A stretch of 64,000 nt of DNA from Schizochytrium sp. CCTCC M209059 (lineage: Eukaryota > Sar > Bigyra > Thraustochytrida > Thraustochytriidae), in NCBI GenBank assembly GCA_000818945.1, contig KN805399.1, forward strand, positions 308,839 through 372,838. Direction: 5' to 3'. Within the stretch, counting starts at the first letter, position 1; each line of letters begins with the position of its first letter. A program made the position numbers and the translations under genes. Below are positions 10,437 to 19,714 of this stretch, piece after piece. The notes under the pieces are model-generated. The model was not told the origin of the DNA. It did not search any database and worked only from the letters and a program-made list of their open reading frames with translations.

Positions 10437-11343
10437 TCTTGCGCCTGCGCCTGCGCCTACGCCGCTCTTGCTGCTCCCGGCCTGTTGCCGCTACTACCGC
10501 CTTCACACGCCGCGCCTTCGCCTTTGCCGCTCCTCTTCTCGCTCTCGCGTCGTCGCAACGGGCGCGCGCAGAGTTCCGCGCGATCACGATCGGGTTTTGC
10601 GTCCTCGCATTGAGCGAAGCACATGGAAAGATACTACATTGCAAGGAAAAAGAGCAGTGGGAAAGATTCCACCCTGCCCTCACAATGTCTGCGATTGCGC
10701 AGAATCCGTTTCCTCCTTCGCCACTGCGACGTTTACACTGGGAAAAGTTGTGTCTATTGCACTGTCACTCTGGAAACGCCACTGATGAGTGGAAAGTTAA
10801 TCCCACAGCTTACAGAGATGGACCACTAGGCGAGAGGGTGGGAGAGAGTTGAATCTGGCCCATTTGGCCCAACCTGAAAAAAACTCTCGGACTCGCGATC
10901 CATTTCTCCCGAAGCCGTCGTGGACGTGAGATCCCCCTAAGGTCGGTGGTAAGTCGCGGTTTCGTCGCAAAAGCTCGCGACGCACTTCTTTCTTATCTTC
11001 GTGCTGTGACGACCGTTATTCAACCTCAAGACTGTGAGCTTCTCGGACCAAAGTGGCTGTCCACGAAAAGGATGGTAAAAATGCCATTGCTGAGAGAATG
11101 CTCTGATACCAACAAAAAAATACGGGTCTTCCGACTTGTGCGCCATGCCGTTCTTCTTATTTGTTTTCGAAACTGCCATTCAGATGGTTTGCAGAGCGCA
11201 AAAGCAGTTTTCTTTATTTGACATGATCTTCACGATGATGAGCTCCTTAAGTGACATCTGCTGCCTCCTGCCTCTTCCTTATCGAGCAATGGCAGAAACA
11301 GTGAATCAGAAACGGAAAACATGCACTTGTCAATAAAACTAAA
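10437..11343. other. Spacer between two minus-strand genes
   Basis: It holds the GC-rich 5' leader of the protease gene (10437-10620), then mixed-composition DNA with no supported gene, ending in the 3' flank of the phosphatase gene. Confidence 0.45.
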
Positions 11344-12183
11344 TCATACGCGCGCGCGTCGCGCAAGCGCTAACGCTTCGCGGACGAGCTGAGCGACTTC
11401 TGAACCTTGCGTCCAAGGACGAACACGAGCCAATACAGGACGCTCGTCCTGGTGAGCCTTGATGCGCTTGGACAGACCAAGAGCTGAAGGGTACGATTCG
11501 TCAGAGCGTACGAGAAGCCAATCTTGTGGACGAAGTCGTAAGCCAGGGCAAAAGTCCCCTCCGCCGTCACCCACATAAAGAACGCGTACATCGGGCGTAA
11601 GTATCCCAAGTTTGTCGATCACCAAGCCCTTGCATAGGTTCTTAGGACACAACTCGCAGGTGTGCGGATCTTCCGCGCTCACGTATGGTGCCACCCGGAG
11701 ATAGCCTTCATCATCCGTAAAGGACTTGTTTGTATGAACAGAGTCCACCATGGTCGCGATACCGTGTTTGTCAAGAAAGACACGAATGAAAAAGTCGTTG
11801 GCGTCTGAAACGATGTGAAGCGCCCCTGCATCACTGGCCGCTGTCTCACGCACGGCATCGAGCATTTCGTCGAGCACAGGGATGTTCTCCAGGCAAGTCT
11901 GAATCTCCCCAAGTTCTGCTGCACCCGAGTCCTGCATCTTGAGTAGCGAGGCATCCACGGTGGCCGTCCAGTCCCCTGGATTTGCCCTTGCTCGCTCTTT
12001 GAGCCAAGCATACACCTCGGGCGCAAGCGTCTTGAACAGGTAGGTGTCCGAGTTCTCGTTGACGAGGCTCCAGTCGTAGTCGAAGACCACGACTACCTTT
12101 GACGGCGTCGTCGCGTCGTTCTCGGCGGCGCTTGCGGCGCTTGCGGGCCCGCCTGGCGCGACCGCGCCTTCCTCCGTGCTCAT
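11344..12183 (-). CDS. PHOSPHO1/2-like HAD-family phosphatase
   Basis: With the start at 12183 (GCGACCATGAGC) the protein is 279 aa. The frame stays open upstream, but that extension reads like translated GC-rich leader and was not used. The HAD motif I is VVFDYDWSLVNENSD (nucleophile and acid/base Asp residues in DxD). HIVSDANDFF fits motif II, CPKNLCKG fits the PHOSPHO-family CPxNLCKG box, and VLYVGDGGGDFCPG fits the acidic motif III. Animal PHOSPHO1 acts on phosphocholine and phosphoethanolamine, and PHOSPHO2 on pyridoxal phosphate. The W in DYDWS resembles fungal and plant members. The substrate cannot be read from sequence. It is probably cytosolic. Confidence 0.88.
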   Translation of the reverse strand: MSTEEGAVAPGGPASAASAAENDATTPSKVVVVFDYDWSLVNENSDTYLFKTLAPEVYAWLKERARANPGDWTATVDASLLKMQDSGAAELGEIQTCLENIPVLDEMLDAVRETAASDAGALHIVSDANDFFIRVFLDKHGIATMVDSVHTNKSFTDDEGYLRVAPYVSAEDPHTCELCPKNLCKGLVIDKLGILTPDVRVLYVGDGGGDFCPGLRLRPQDWLLVRSDESYPSALGLSKRIKAHQDERPVLARVRPWTQGSEVAQLVREALALARRARV

Positions 12184-12666
12184 GGTCGCCACCGCGTCGC
12201 TCTCGTCTGCGCAGCGAGCCTTCTCCGCGTCGATCTGGGTCTGCGTGAGGTGCTGCTGCACAGACCGAGAGAAAGAAAGAGGACGTTGAGTAGATAGTAG
12301 ATCTCCAAGCAAGACGAAAAGGAGGCCCGGGTGCGCCGCTGCCACGCGGCGGGGCATTGCGTGGCGCCGCTTGAGCGGGAGGCGCCGCCGTGGCCACGCT
12401 CCAGGCTGCCCACCTGCGCGCCTGCCCTGCGCGCGGCTGCGGGCTACCGACCGACCGACTGCGCGGGCTGGCGGAGTTGGATGTTGACGTGGTGAACACA
12501 CACACTCACCGACCCCGGACTCGCGAACGAGCGCCTGGATACGGACGCCGCGCGAACGAAACACGAAGAGCCGCGACGCTCCGGACATCTTGACTTTGCA
12601 GGCAGGTAGGCAGGCACACGGGCGTGCAGGCACACAGGCAGGGACATCATTCTTGGCTTTTTTTGC

Positions 12667-12715
12667 AAACGCTAAACGCTAAACGCCAAACGCCAAACGC
12701 CAAACGCCAAACGCT
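12667..12715. repeat. Heptanucleotide array (AAACGCY)7 upstream of the GTPase gene
   Basis: Seven tandem copies of AAACGCT/AAACGCC end about 48 bp before the ATG at 12763. The array lies between the divergent phosphatase and GTPase genes, where 5' control sequence is expected. It may be a slippage repeat or clustered factor sites. Confidence 0.9.
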
Positions 12716-12762
12716 TCTGCTGCTGCTGCCTGCCTGCTTCTCGTCCTTGTCATCAATATAAA

Positions 12763-15700
12763 ATGGAATCCAAGGGTGAGATACAGCAAAGCTGGACGCT
12801 TGCGAACCAGCACGAGGCTCAACAGATTTATTGCCTCAAAGTTGCCGTTGTCGGCGAGCAAGCTGTTGGCAAAACCAGCGCTCTACGCGCCTTTAGTGGA
12901 CTTCCATTCCAAGATGCGTATCATGAAAGTGGCGACGTGCGCATATGGGATGCGCTGCTTCCGGCCCCTGCGGTGCCGGCGGCGAATCATTGCAGGCGTA
13001 GAACGCGAAGCAGCCTTTCGTACGGCGATGGAGATGACGAAGGTGACAGCGCATACCTGATGGAGAATGGCGCTGGACAAGTAGCCAGCATTGACGAATT
13101 CGATCCGGGCCCACGCATGCGTGCCCAATTTTGGGACTGTGGCACCCGTTCCCTGGACAATTTGCGTCTCGAGCGAATGCTCGACGGCGCCATTTGCACT
13201 CTCATACTCTATGACGTCACTGATTCGAATAGCTACGAGCAAGCCACCACGCGTTGGCTCGACGCAGTGCGGGCAGCAGCTCCCGACAAATTTATTGTAC
13301 TCATTGGCTGCAAGGTGGACCAGTCTTCGGTGCGGTCGGTTGAGGTCGCCGAGGTCGAGGAATTTGCCCGCGACCATGGCCTCTTGTTTATGGAAATGAG
13401 TGCTCGTACGCACGAAAACGTTGATCTCACGCTCTCGCTGCTTCGCATTCGTGCCCAGCACACGCTGAACGCGGATCTGCATGGAGACTTGGAGAATGAC
13501 GAAAATGGCGACGATGAGGAGTATGCAGATTATGGCAGCTACAACTTTCATGCTGGGGCGTTTGCTAGCAGGAGAGGAAGTGCTGAGCACGATTTAGCCA
13601 GACGGGTCGCAGAACCTGGACAGTCCCCGCGCTCGAGTCCGCGATCATCTCGACTTAGTAGTTTTGCGCATGGAAGTCGTCATAGTCAGCAAACCTCTTC
13701 CCAGCGACCTCTGTCGACATGTTCGTACGAAAACGAAGACCGCTTTCCAGCGGACGACTCGCAAGGTTGGGTCCCGAGCCTTGGGTTGTCGCTCTCCGGG
13801 ACATCGCGTCAAATCTCTGGACCAGGGCAAGAGTTCTCGCCGGGCCATGCCGACTCTGACGAGCAAGCCGTGACGCCTCTCTCGTCGGATGCCATGACCA
13901 TTAGTGCTATTTTGGGCCGACCCTCCAAGGCATCTCCACCGGCAACCTTTGGCGTGGGTGAACAGGATGATAGCGACCGTGGCGTGCTTGCGCGCGACAT
14001 TGAAAATCTTAATGTTAGCGCTGGCCTTGAAGTTGACCCCCCAAATCGAAATGGTAGCGACCGAAGAACTTCAGCAAGAAAGATACTCGGAGCTGGAGAT
14101 TCCTATGTGGCCGGCCTGGGCTCTGCATCGACAGCCTCTATACGGGGTCCGCCCACAGAGTCTAAGGATGAGGTGGAGCGTCTCGCGGGAACAGTTCGTT
14201 CGGCCTTACATCTAGGAACCGACATCGCGCCACCAGATAGTATTTCTGGATCTCTCAACGACGCTTCGAGTGCCTACGGGCAATACGATCGACGCCAGGA
14301 GCCTGCGCATACCGAGGTGAGCGGTCTTCGTCTTCATCGATCTGGGGGCTACACCGTGCAACACACACGTCCTACGCGCAATGAGGACGAACAACCAAAC
14401 GAAGGTGATCGGGATATCGAGCATCACGAGAGTGGCCCTAGTGCTGCGGCAGGGCACAAGACTGAGAAGCAAAGCGCCGCTGATCCTCCACGTCAGGAGG
14501 CTCGATGGTCTCGGCCTTCTCGATCCAGCATTGTGTCTGCGCCGCCAGCCTCGCGAAGGTTTATCCGTCCCGAGGATATGACTTTGCACAAACGGTCGAC
14601 CAAGTCATTTTCGCGCAAGGTCAAGGACGATGATGACGCTGCAGAAAATGGAAACGTTAGCGAGACATCATCGTTTGGACACGCTCACAAAGAAGGGCCT
14701 TCGCGCCAGACGGGAGCACGCGACACGCGTCAACGTCGAGCGTCATCGGCATCATCTGCAATGCACTCGAAAGGGGCCAGCGAGGCTACGGTGCCGGAAA
14801 TGTATGTTGATGTGAATATGGAGGGTAGACTCGTGGGGACGATCTCTGTTCATCGTGGCAACGACCCTTCGGCGCTGGCTTCGTCGTTTGTAGCAACGCA
14901 CAGGCTCAAGCGCAGCATGCAGCCCAAACTTCGGCGTTTGCTGCATGATCGAATGATTGAATTCTATGGAACAGCGGGCCTCGCTGCACCTGCATCGACC
15001 ACACCGGCATCAAGCTTGCCATCGACACGTTCCAGTGCCCCGAAAGGATCGGGCCTTGCTCACCAACCGTCTTCAAGAAGAAACAACAAGGAAAACGCGG
15101 TCGCGGACGCGGTACCCGCACCTGTGCGACGTCAGTCCCAACATCGCGTTCGGGGATTACCTCGCAGCATGCGTCCATCAAATGGACCAGTCATTGGAAC
15201 GCTGCATGTTAAAGTTGGCCCTGGACGAATTGGTAAGCTCACCGTGCGCGAGGGTGACGATCCCACGCAGCTCGTGGAAGGTTTTCGGAAAACATTTGGC
15301 CTTCGAGCACGGCAGGCTGCAGAGATTGAAGAGCGCGTTGCTCTGCAGCTTCGCCTCCATTATAATAGCCAGGATGACGACGAGTCGAAGCACCAAGGTT
15401 TGGTTACCGTGCCTGAAACGCAGCGTCTGCGATCTCATTCCCCTCACGAGGACGAGTCTTTCCGGGTCGTCCCCGAGAGCCCTTTTGGCGCTAGTCTCTC
15501 GTCGGCGGCGAGTTCTTACTCTAATCATGGCGATCCGGTGCGAGGTCTCCGACGTCAAGATAATTTGACGTCTACGAACCAATCACAAGATTTGGAGGAC
15601 CTCGAGAGGGGTGCGAGTCACGGGACTAACAGAGGTGTGCCTGCCCGAGCACCTCCTCCTCCTCATGTAAAAACCCACCTTGACCCGCCAGCACCATATT

Positions 15701-16146
15701 TTAACCCAACCGAGCAACTTCCCTCACCGGTGCGCTATCCTTCTGTCCTTACGCAACGTCAGCGCGAACTTTTGCACGCCACTCTGGGCTGGCAGGCTGC
15801 ACGAGAGGCCGAGCAGGACCAAGACGACGAGCGCGTTGAGAACGACGAGAATCGAGGATCTTCTGCTTTGGGCAATATGCACAAAGCAGACCTGCACCAG
15901 AGCAAGGGCGGTCTGGAAGAGGTTCCATCATTCGGAACGAACATGAATCAAGACTCGGCGCCTCTTTTTCACTTGGATGTTAATATTGGCGCTTCCAAAA
16001 TGGAGCGCATTTCCGTGCACCAGGGTGACGATATTGCCATGCTCGCACAGAACTTTGCGGAGAAGCACGGCCTCTCGTATGCGAAGGTCCCACGTCTCAC
16101 ATTTTTGCTCGAGGAAAAGCTGCTTTTGCACACGCGCGATCGGTGA
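12763..16146 (+). CDS. Ras/Rab-like GTPase fused to a long tail with three beta-grasp-like repeats
   Basis: A 1,127-residue intronless protein. The N-terminus is a small-GTPase fold: P-loop GEQAVGKTS (31-39), WDCG in place of WDxxG, GCKVD in place of NKxD, and a MSA motif like the G5 SAK box. An acidic/Arg-rich insert of roughly 40 residues lies between the P-loop and the WDCG strand, where switch I should be. After ~240 residues comes a long disordered Ser/Pro/acidic region. Three copies of a ~55-residue module follow at about 681-735, 811-865 and 1067-1122. Each has the pattern (hydrophobic strand)-V-N/K-V-G, then IxVHxGDD, then LAxxFxxxHGL and a basic helix. The modules look like a ubiquitin-like or beta-grasp repeat, but I cannot assign them to a named family. 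Nucleotide binding is likely; the altered G4 box makes its specificity uncertain. A role in vesicle or ciliary traffic would be a guess. Confidence 0.8.
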   Translation: MESKGEIQQSWTLANQHEAQQIYCLKVAVVGEQAVGKTSALRAFSGLPFQDAYHESGDVRIWDALLPAPAVPAANHCRRRTRSSLSYGDGDDEGDSAYLMENGAGQVASIDEFDPGPRMRAQFWDCGTRSLDNLRLERMLDGAICTLILYDVTDSNSYEQATTRWLDAVRAAAPDKFIVLIGCKVDQSSVRSVEVAEVEEFARDHGLLFMEMSARTHENVDLTLSLLRIRAQHTLNADLHGDLENDENGDDEEYADYGSYNFHAGAFASRRGSAEHDLARRVAEPGQSPRSSPRSSRLSSFAHGSRHSQQTSSQRPLSTCSYENEDRFPADDSQGWVPSLGLSLSGTSRQISGPGQEFSPGHADSDEQAVTPLSSDAMTISAILGRPSKASPPATFGVGEQDDSDRGVLARDIENLNVSAGLEVDPPNRNGSDRRTSARKILGAGDSYVAGLGSASTASIRGPPTESKDEVERLAGTVRSALHLGTDIAPPDSISGSLNDASSAYGQYDRRQEPAHTEVSGLRLHRSGGYTVQHTRPTRNEDEQPNEGDRDIEHHESGPSAAAGHKTEKQSAADPPRQEARWSRPSRSSIVSAPPASRRFIRPEDMTLHKRSTKSFSRKVKDDDDAAENGNVSETSSFGHAHKEGPSRQTGARDTRQRRASSASSAMHSKGASEATVPEMYVDVNMEGRLVGTISVHRGNDPSALASSFVATHRLKRSMQPKLRRLLHDRMIEFYGTAGLAAPASTTPASSLPSTRSSAPKGSGLAHQPSSRRNNKENAVADAVPAPVRRQSQHRVRGLPRSMRPSNGPVIGTLHVKVGPGRIGKLTVREGDDPTQLVEGFRKTFGLRARQAAEIEERVALQLRLHYNSQDDDESKHQGLVTVPETQRLRSHSPHEDESFRVVPESPFGASLSSAASSYSNHGDPVRGLRRQDNLTSTNQSQDLEDLERGASHGTNRGVPARAPPPPHVKTHLDPPAPYFNPTEQLPSPVRYPSVLTQRQRELLHATLGWQAAREAEQDQDDERVENDENRGSSALGNMHKADLHQSKGGLEEVPSFGTNMNQDSAPLFHLDVNIGASKMERISVHQGDDIAMLAQNFAEKHGLSYAKVPRLTFLLEEKLLLHTRDR

Positions 16147-16312
16147 AATGCATATCATGTGCGTACGGTACTTCACGTCATGTGTGTGAACACGACACCC
16201 GTGATAACTAGCTCTGAAAAACAAGCGATAAGAAAAGAAAAGAAGAAGAACACAAAACAAAAGATTGATAAACAGAATGTGGAGACAGATGTAGCAGAAA
16301 GCGAGAAATCCT

Positions 16313-19300
16313 CTATGTCTCACAGTACTTTTCGGAGTCGAATCCGAGATTCCTGTTGAGTGCGATGAGAATGGCAATCCACGGAATGACAACAGCAATG
16401 CCAAAGAGAGTGATCAAGCAACCACGACGTTCAAAGGCCCGAATTGCGATGCGCAGCTGGCGCACAATGACCTTGCGGAAAGACTCGCCCTTCTCGGTGA
16501 CCTCCTCGGGATAGACGATCGAGCCATCCTCACGGCAAGAGGCAATGAGGGCAAAGCGATGCGAGCTAAGGTGACGCCAGCTGACCTTGACAATTCCGTT
16601 AAGAAAGATGAGTCGCGCCAGATTCGAGGTAATGTACCCGAGAATCGCGCAAAAGAAGCACAAAAGCTCGGCGTGCGCATACCATTCGCTCGTGCACGCT
16701 GTGTTAAACGTGACACCGCGCAAGATTGCCTCGTTTGGACCTGAGCATTCAAAGTCGCAAGCAGCAATGTTGTTGCAGTCATATATACGGTCAAGCTGAA
16801 GCACGGTGAGACTCGCCGTCTCGAGAAAGGTCTCAAAGGAGGAAAAGTTGCGCACGCACTCGGGCAAGGTGCTGTCCGAGATCAGTTCGGAAAAGTCGTA
16901 TTCAGGGTGCGCATCTCGAATCGCTGCAGTGTCCACACATGTGCGCAAATATTCGAACTTGGGGATAAGACTCTCCGCTCGTGTGTTGTAGTAGTTGAGC
17001 TTATCGTCCTCGTTGGATTGGCTCTGGATGCTCGTGATGGTCCTATTGCTGCACGAAAGCTCCGTTGTGACGCCCAAGGAGTCAACCTCGGTGGACGCCA
17101 CGTAATCACCGTCGCTAAAGGCATACTGTTGAGCAATTACGTACGCATTACGGTAGAGCATCGTGCCCTCGGCCTGTGCGTCGTATCGCAGATTACCGTC
17201 GTCATCGCGAATCGTGTTTTGGATGTCAAAGTAGCACTTGTCGACGCAATTGTTGACATATTCTTCGTAGATTGGGCTGTATGCGTAGTAGAATGCATAA
17301 CCAAAGAGACAGAGGAAGAGCAGGATGATGAAAATCGCGAGTGCAGGACTAGCGAGGAGCTTGCCAGCCTTTTGTATCATGTTGGTCTTGACTTGAAAAG
17401 TGCCAGCCTTGATGCCAGCCTTGGTGCGGACGTCTGCGGGCGGCGTGTTGATGGCCGAGATGTTCCAGTACTTTCGAATGAGCATGAAGGAGTAAATGAT
17501 GCGGTAGACGTAATCGAAGGCTAAGGCGAGATCATTTGCGTTGGTGATGCCCGTCGAAAACTGATTGAAAATGTCGGAACTGTATGAGAAAAAAGATGAC
17601 CACTCGCGGGGGTCGGCCTTATTGAGCAAGGTTGCGGCGGCCTCAGAAATGTTGGTTCCCGCGGACTCGACAAAGTCGTCCAGAATGGATGTGCCATTCT
17701 CCTCTGACGAGACGGAGTCCAGCTCACTTGCCACATCGCTGACCACAGCTGCAGAGCCCGCTTGCTGTTCTTTATAGAGTGTCTCGTTCACGTAGGGTGG
17801 GTCGTAGTCATCAAAGATTGTCGTTGTTAGGGCTGTGGCGTTGCCTTCGTAAAGTGCGTTGGAGACTTCGATGAGCGATCCCTCGCCCAAAAGATTGTCC
17901 TTGAATGACTCGGCCTGTGCGACCATGTCGTCGTAGATCTCTTGAGGATCAGGTATGAGGTTAGAAAGAGAGTCAAAAGTATCTCCGACGAGATTCTCCA
18001 AATAATCCGTGAACCCGAGGTCAACGGTTGACAGGTACAGGTTAATGGGAATACCTCCAGCGGCGAACACGCCGACGATTCGAGACACCAGATCGAAAAG
18101 CTCTTGATATCGCGCCATCTTCGCCTCGATGGACTGTCGGAACGAGCGAGCGTCCTCAAGGAGGCTTTGGTAAGTGTTTTCCATTTCTTCGAACTGGGAG
18201 CGTGCCTGGCCGAAAACGCCCGTTGACTCGCATTGCACAATTGTGCCGTCTTGTTTCTCGTACGAAGAGTCCAGAGATACACAGGCCATAAAGTCGCTAA
18301 AGAGAGTGTCAACAGCATCGATGACATCTGCTGCAGATGTTAGATTTGACGTGAGTGAGCTCGAGATCTCCGAGAATTGGCCGTTGGTGAGGTTATCCAT
18401 GAACTCGGTGTTGTATGCGGAACGGGCGTAGATTGCGCCGTAGAGGCTGTTCACTTGCTCGTCCGCTTGGCTTTGGTAATTTTCCACTTGCGATACAGCA
18501 TCTGCAGCAAGGGCCTCCGATGTGATGAACTCAGAAAGGTCTGTACTCTCGCAAATGGCAGGACCCGATGTGATGACATTGGAGCTATCAATTGCACCGG
18601 CGGTGGTTGCAGCATCGAGCCAGTCTGTGGCATTGATGAAGGCGATGCTACAGGCGACGATCTCGTTTTTGATGCGTTCGAGCTCTTCAGCGATTGCCTC
18701 TTGGATGATGCGGATTCGTTCGAGTTCAGCTGTATCGTCGCGCGTAAAGGTAGCCTCGCAAGAGGCCAGCACCTCCGTGGCGCATTCCTCGTACGCGACC
18801 CGCTGATCCTTGGTGACTTGAACGCTTTGCTCAACAGAGTTTTCCACAGAGGCCTCCGTCGGCGTTGGGATGAAATAGTACGTGACTTCTTTGGCGACGA
18901 CAAGCGAAGTCAGCCAAAGCAGACTTACGGCCAAGGCGCACATGAAGGCACGTTCACAAGCGTGCTTTTTCCGAATTTGCTTGGTCACTCTGGTTTTCAT
19001 GCGAATGACGACATTGGGCTTTTTCTTTTTTTTGCCTGCGCGACGTTCGTCTTCATCATCGAAGTCATCCTCGAGTGTGGTGACGGGAAGGCCGAGTTCC
19101 TCATCAGTGGGGAAGGCCGCGGATGGCGGACGAGCTTTGAACAGCTTGGGCTTGAACCTAGGATTATGGGTTAGAGGGTCGTCGTCTGCGTACGGACCAG
19201 AAGGAGGACGAGCTTTGAAGATGTTTAGTGCGGAGCTCTTGCGGGCACTCGGTTTCTTTTTCACGTCGAGGCCATCGTACGGCGTCGAGGGTGGTCTCGC

Positions 19301-19462
19301 TTTGAACAGCTTGAACCCAGATCGTTTCACGGGTTCCTGGTTTGTTTTGTTGACCTCGTCCTCCTCATGGCCTTCGATGTGCTCGTCCTGCTGCTCGCTT
19401 TCCTCCTCCTTCACGGGCTTGACGCCACGGTACGGGGTTGACGGCGGGCGAGCCTTGAACAT
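16313..19462 (-). CDS. Novel five-pass membrane protein, subfamily A copy 1 (A1)
   Basis: A 1,049-residue intronless protein. The N-terminal ~168 residues are hydrophilic and carry four copies of FKARPPS followed by T/G/A, P/A and Y/F (starting near residues 2, 53, 82 and 108). A basic patch (RKKHACER) precedes TM1 (~170-192). A large, Asn-glycosylation-rich, coiled-coil-prone region follows, then TM2 (~643-667), a short loop with KYWNISAINTPPADVR, TM3 (~705-727), a Cys-containing second ectodomain with GTMLYRNAY and ILRGVTF, TM4 (~929-952), a basic loop with YPEEVTEKGES, and TM5 (~1012-1034). By the positive-inside rule the N-terminus is cytosolic and the C-terminus outside. It is paralogous to B1, A2 and B2 in this window and closest to A2. 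I do not recognise the family. Function unknown. Confidence 0.9.
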   Translation of the reverse strand: MFKARPPSTPYRGVKPVKEEESEQQDEHIEGHEEDEVNKTNQEPVKRSGFKLFKARPPSTPYDGLDVKKKPSARKSSALNIFKARPPSGPYADDDPLTHNPRFKPKLFKARPPSAAFPTDEELGLPVTTLEDDFDDEDERRAGKKKKKPNVVIRMKTRVTKQIRKKHACERAFMCALAVSLLWLTSLVVAKEVTYYFIPTPTEASVENSVEQSVQVTKDQRVAYEECATEVLASCEATFTRDDTAELERIRIIQEAIAEELERIKNEIVACSIAFINATDWLDAATTAGAIDSSNVITSGPAICESTDLSEFITSEALAADAVSQVENYQSQADEQVNSLYGAIYARSAYNTEFMDNLTNGQFSEISSSLTSNLTSAADVIDAVDTLFSDFMACVSLDSSYEKQDGTIVQCESTGVFGQARSQFEEMENTYQSLLEDARSFRQSIEAKMARYQELFDLVSRIVGVFAAGGIPINLYLSTVDLGFTDYLENLVGDTFDSLSNLIPDPQEIYDDMVAQAESFKDNLLGEGSLIEVSNALYEGNATALTTTIFDDYDPPYVNETLYKEQQAGSAAVVSDVASELDSVSSEENGTSILDDFVESAGTNISEAAATLLNKADPREWSSFFSYSSDIFNQFSTGITNANDLALAFDYVYRIIYSFMLIRKYWNISAINTPPADVRTKAGIKAGTFQVKTNMIQKAGKLLASPALAIFIILLFLCLFGYAFYYAYSPIYEEYVNNCVDKCYFDIQNTIRDDDGNLRYDAQAEGTMLYRNAYVIAQQYAFSDGDYVASTEVDSLGVTTELSCSNRTITSIQSQSNEDDKLNYYNTRAESLIPKFEYLRTCVDTAAIRDAHPEYDFSELISDSTLPECVRNFSSFETFLETASLTVLQLDRIYDCNNIAACDFECSGPNEAILRGVTFNTACTSEWYAHAELLCFFCAILGYITSNLARLIFLNGIVKVSWRHLSSHRFALIASCREDGSIVYPEEVTEKGESFRKVIVRQLRIAIRAFERRGCLITLFGIAVVIPWIAILIALNRNLGFDSEKYCET

Positions 19463-19681
19463 GCTTTGATCGCTTTCCTTTCGAAGGTACTCGTCTCAGG
19501 TGCAGACGGGCTCCGGCTTACGTTCGAGGTCCACCCCTGCATGCGGCCAGACAGACTCCGCAGGCGCGGTGCCGGTTTTGGTTTCGGTCCCTGCGGCCGA
19601 CCGAAACGTAGAAACAAACGGGGGGCACCGAGGCCGAGCCAGTCGACCAGGCAGGCTAGCTGGCCGGCGTTTTTCCCAAGC

Positions 19682-19714
<33 letters not shown>

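Noticed and set aside
12667..12715. Internal telomere-like repeat
   Set aside because: AAACGCY does not match the TTAGGG-type repeat expected for stramenopiles, and it is only 49 bp long.
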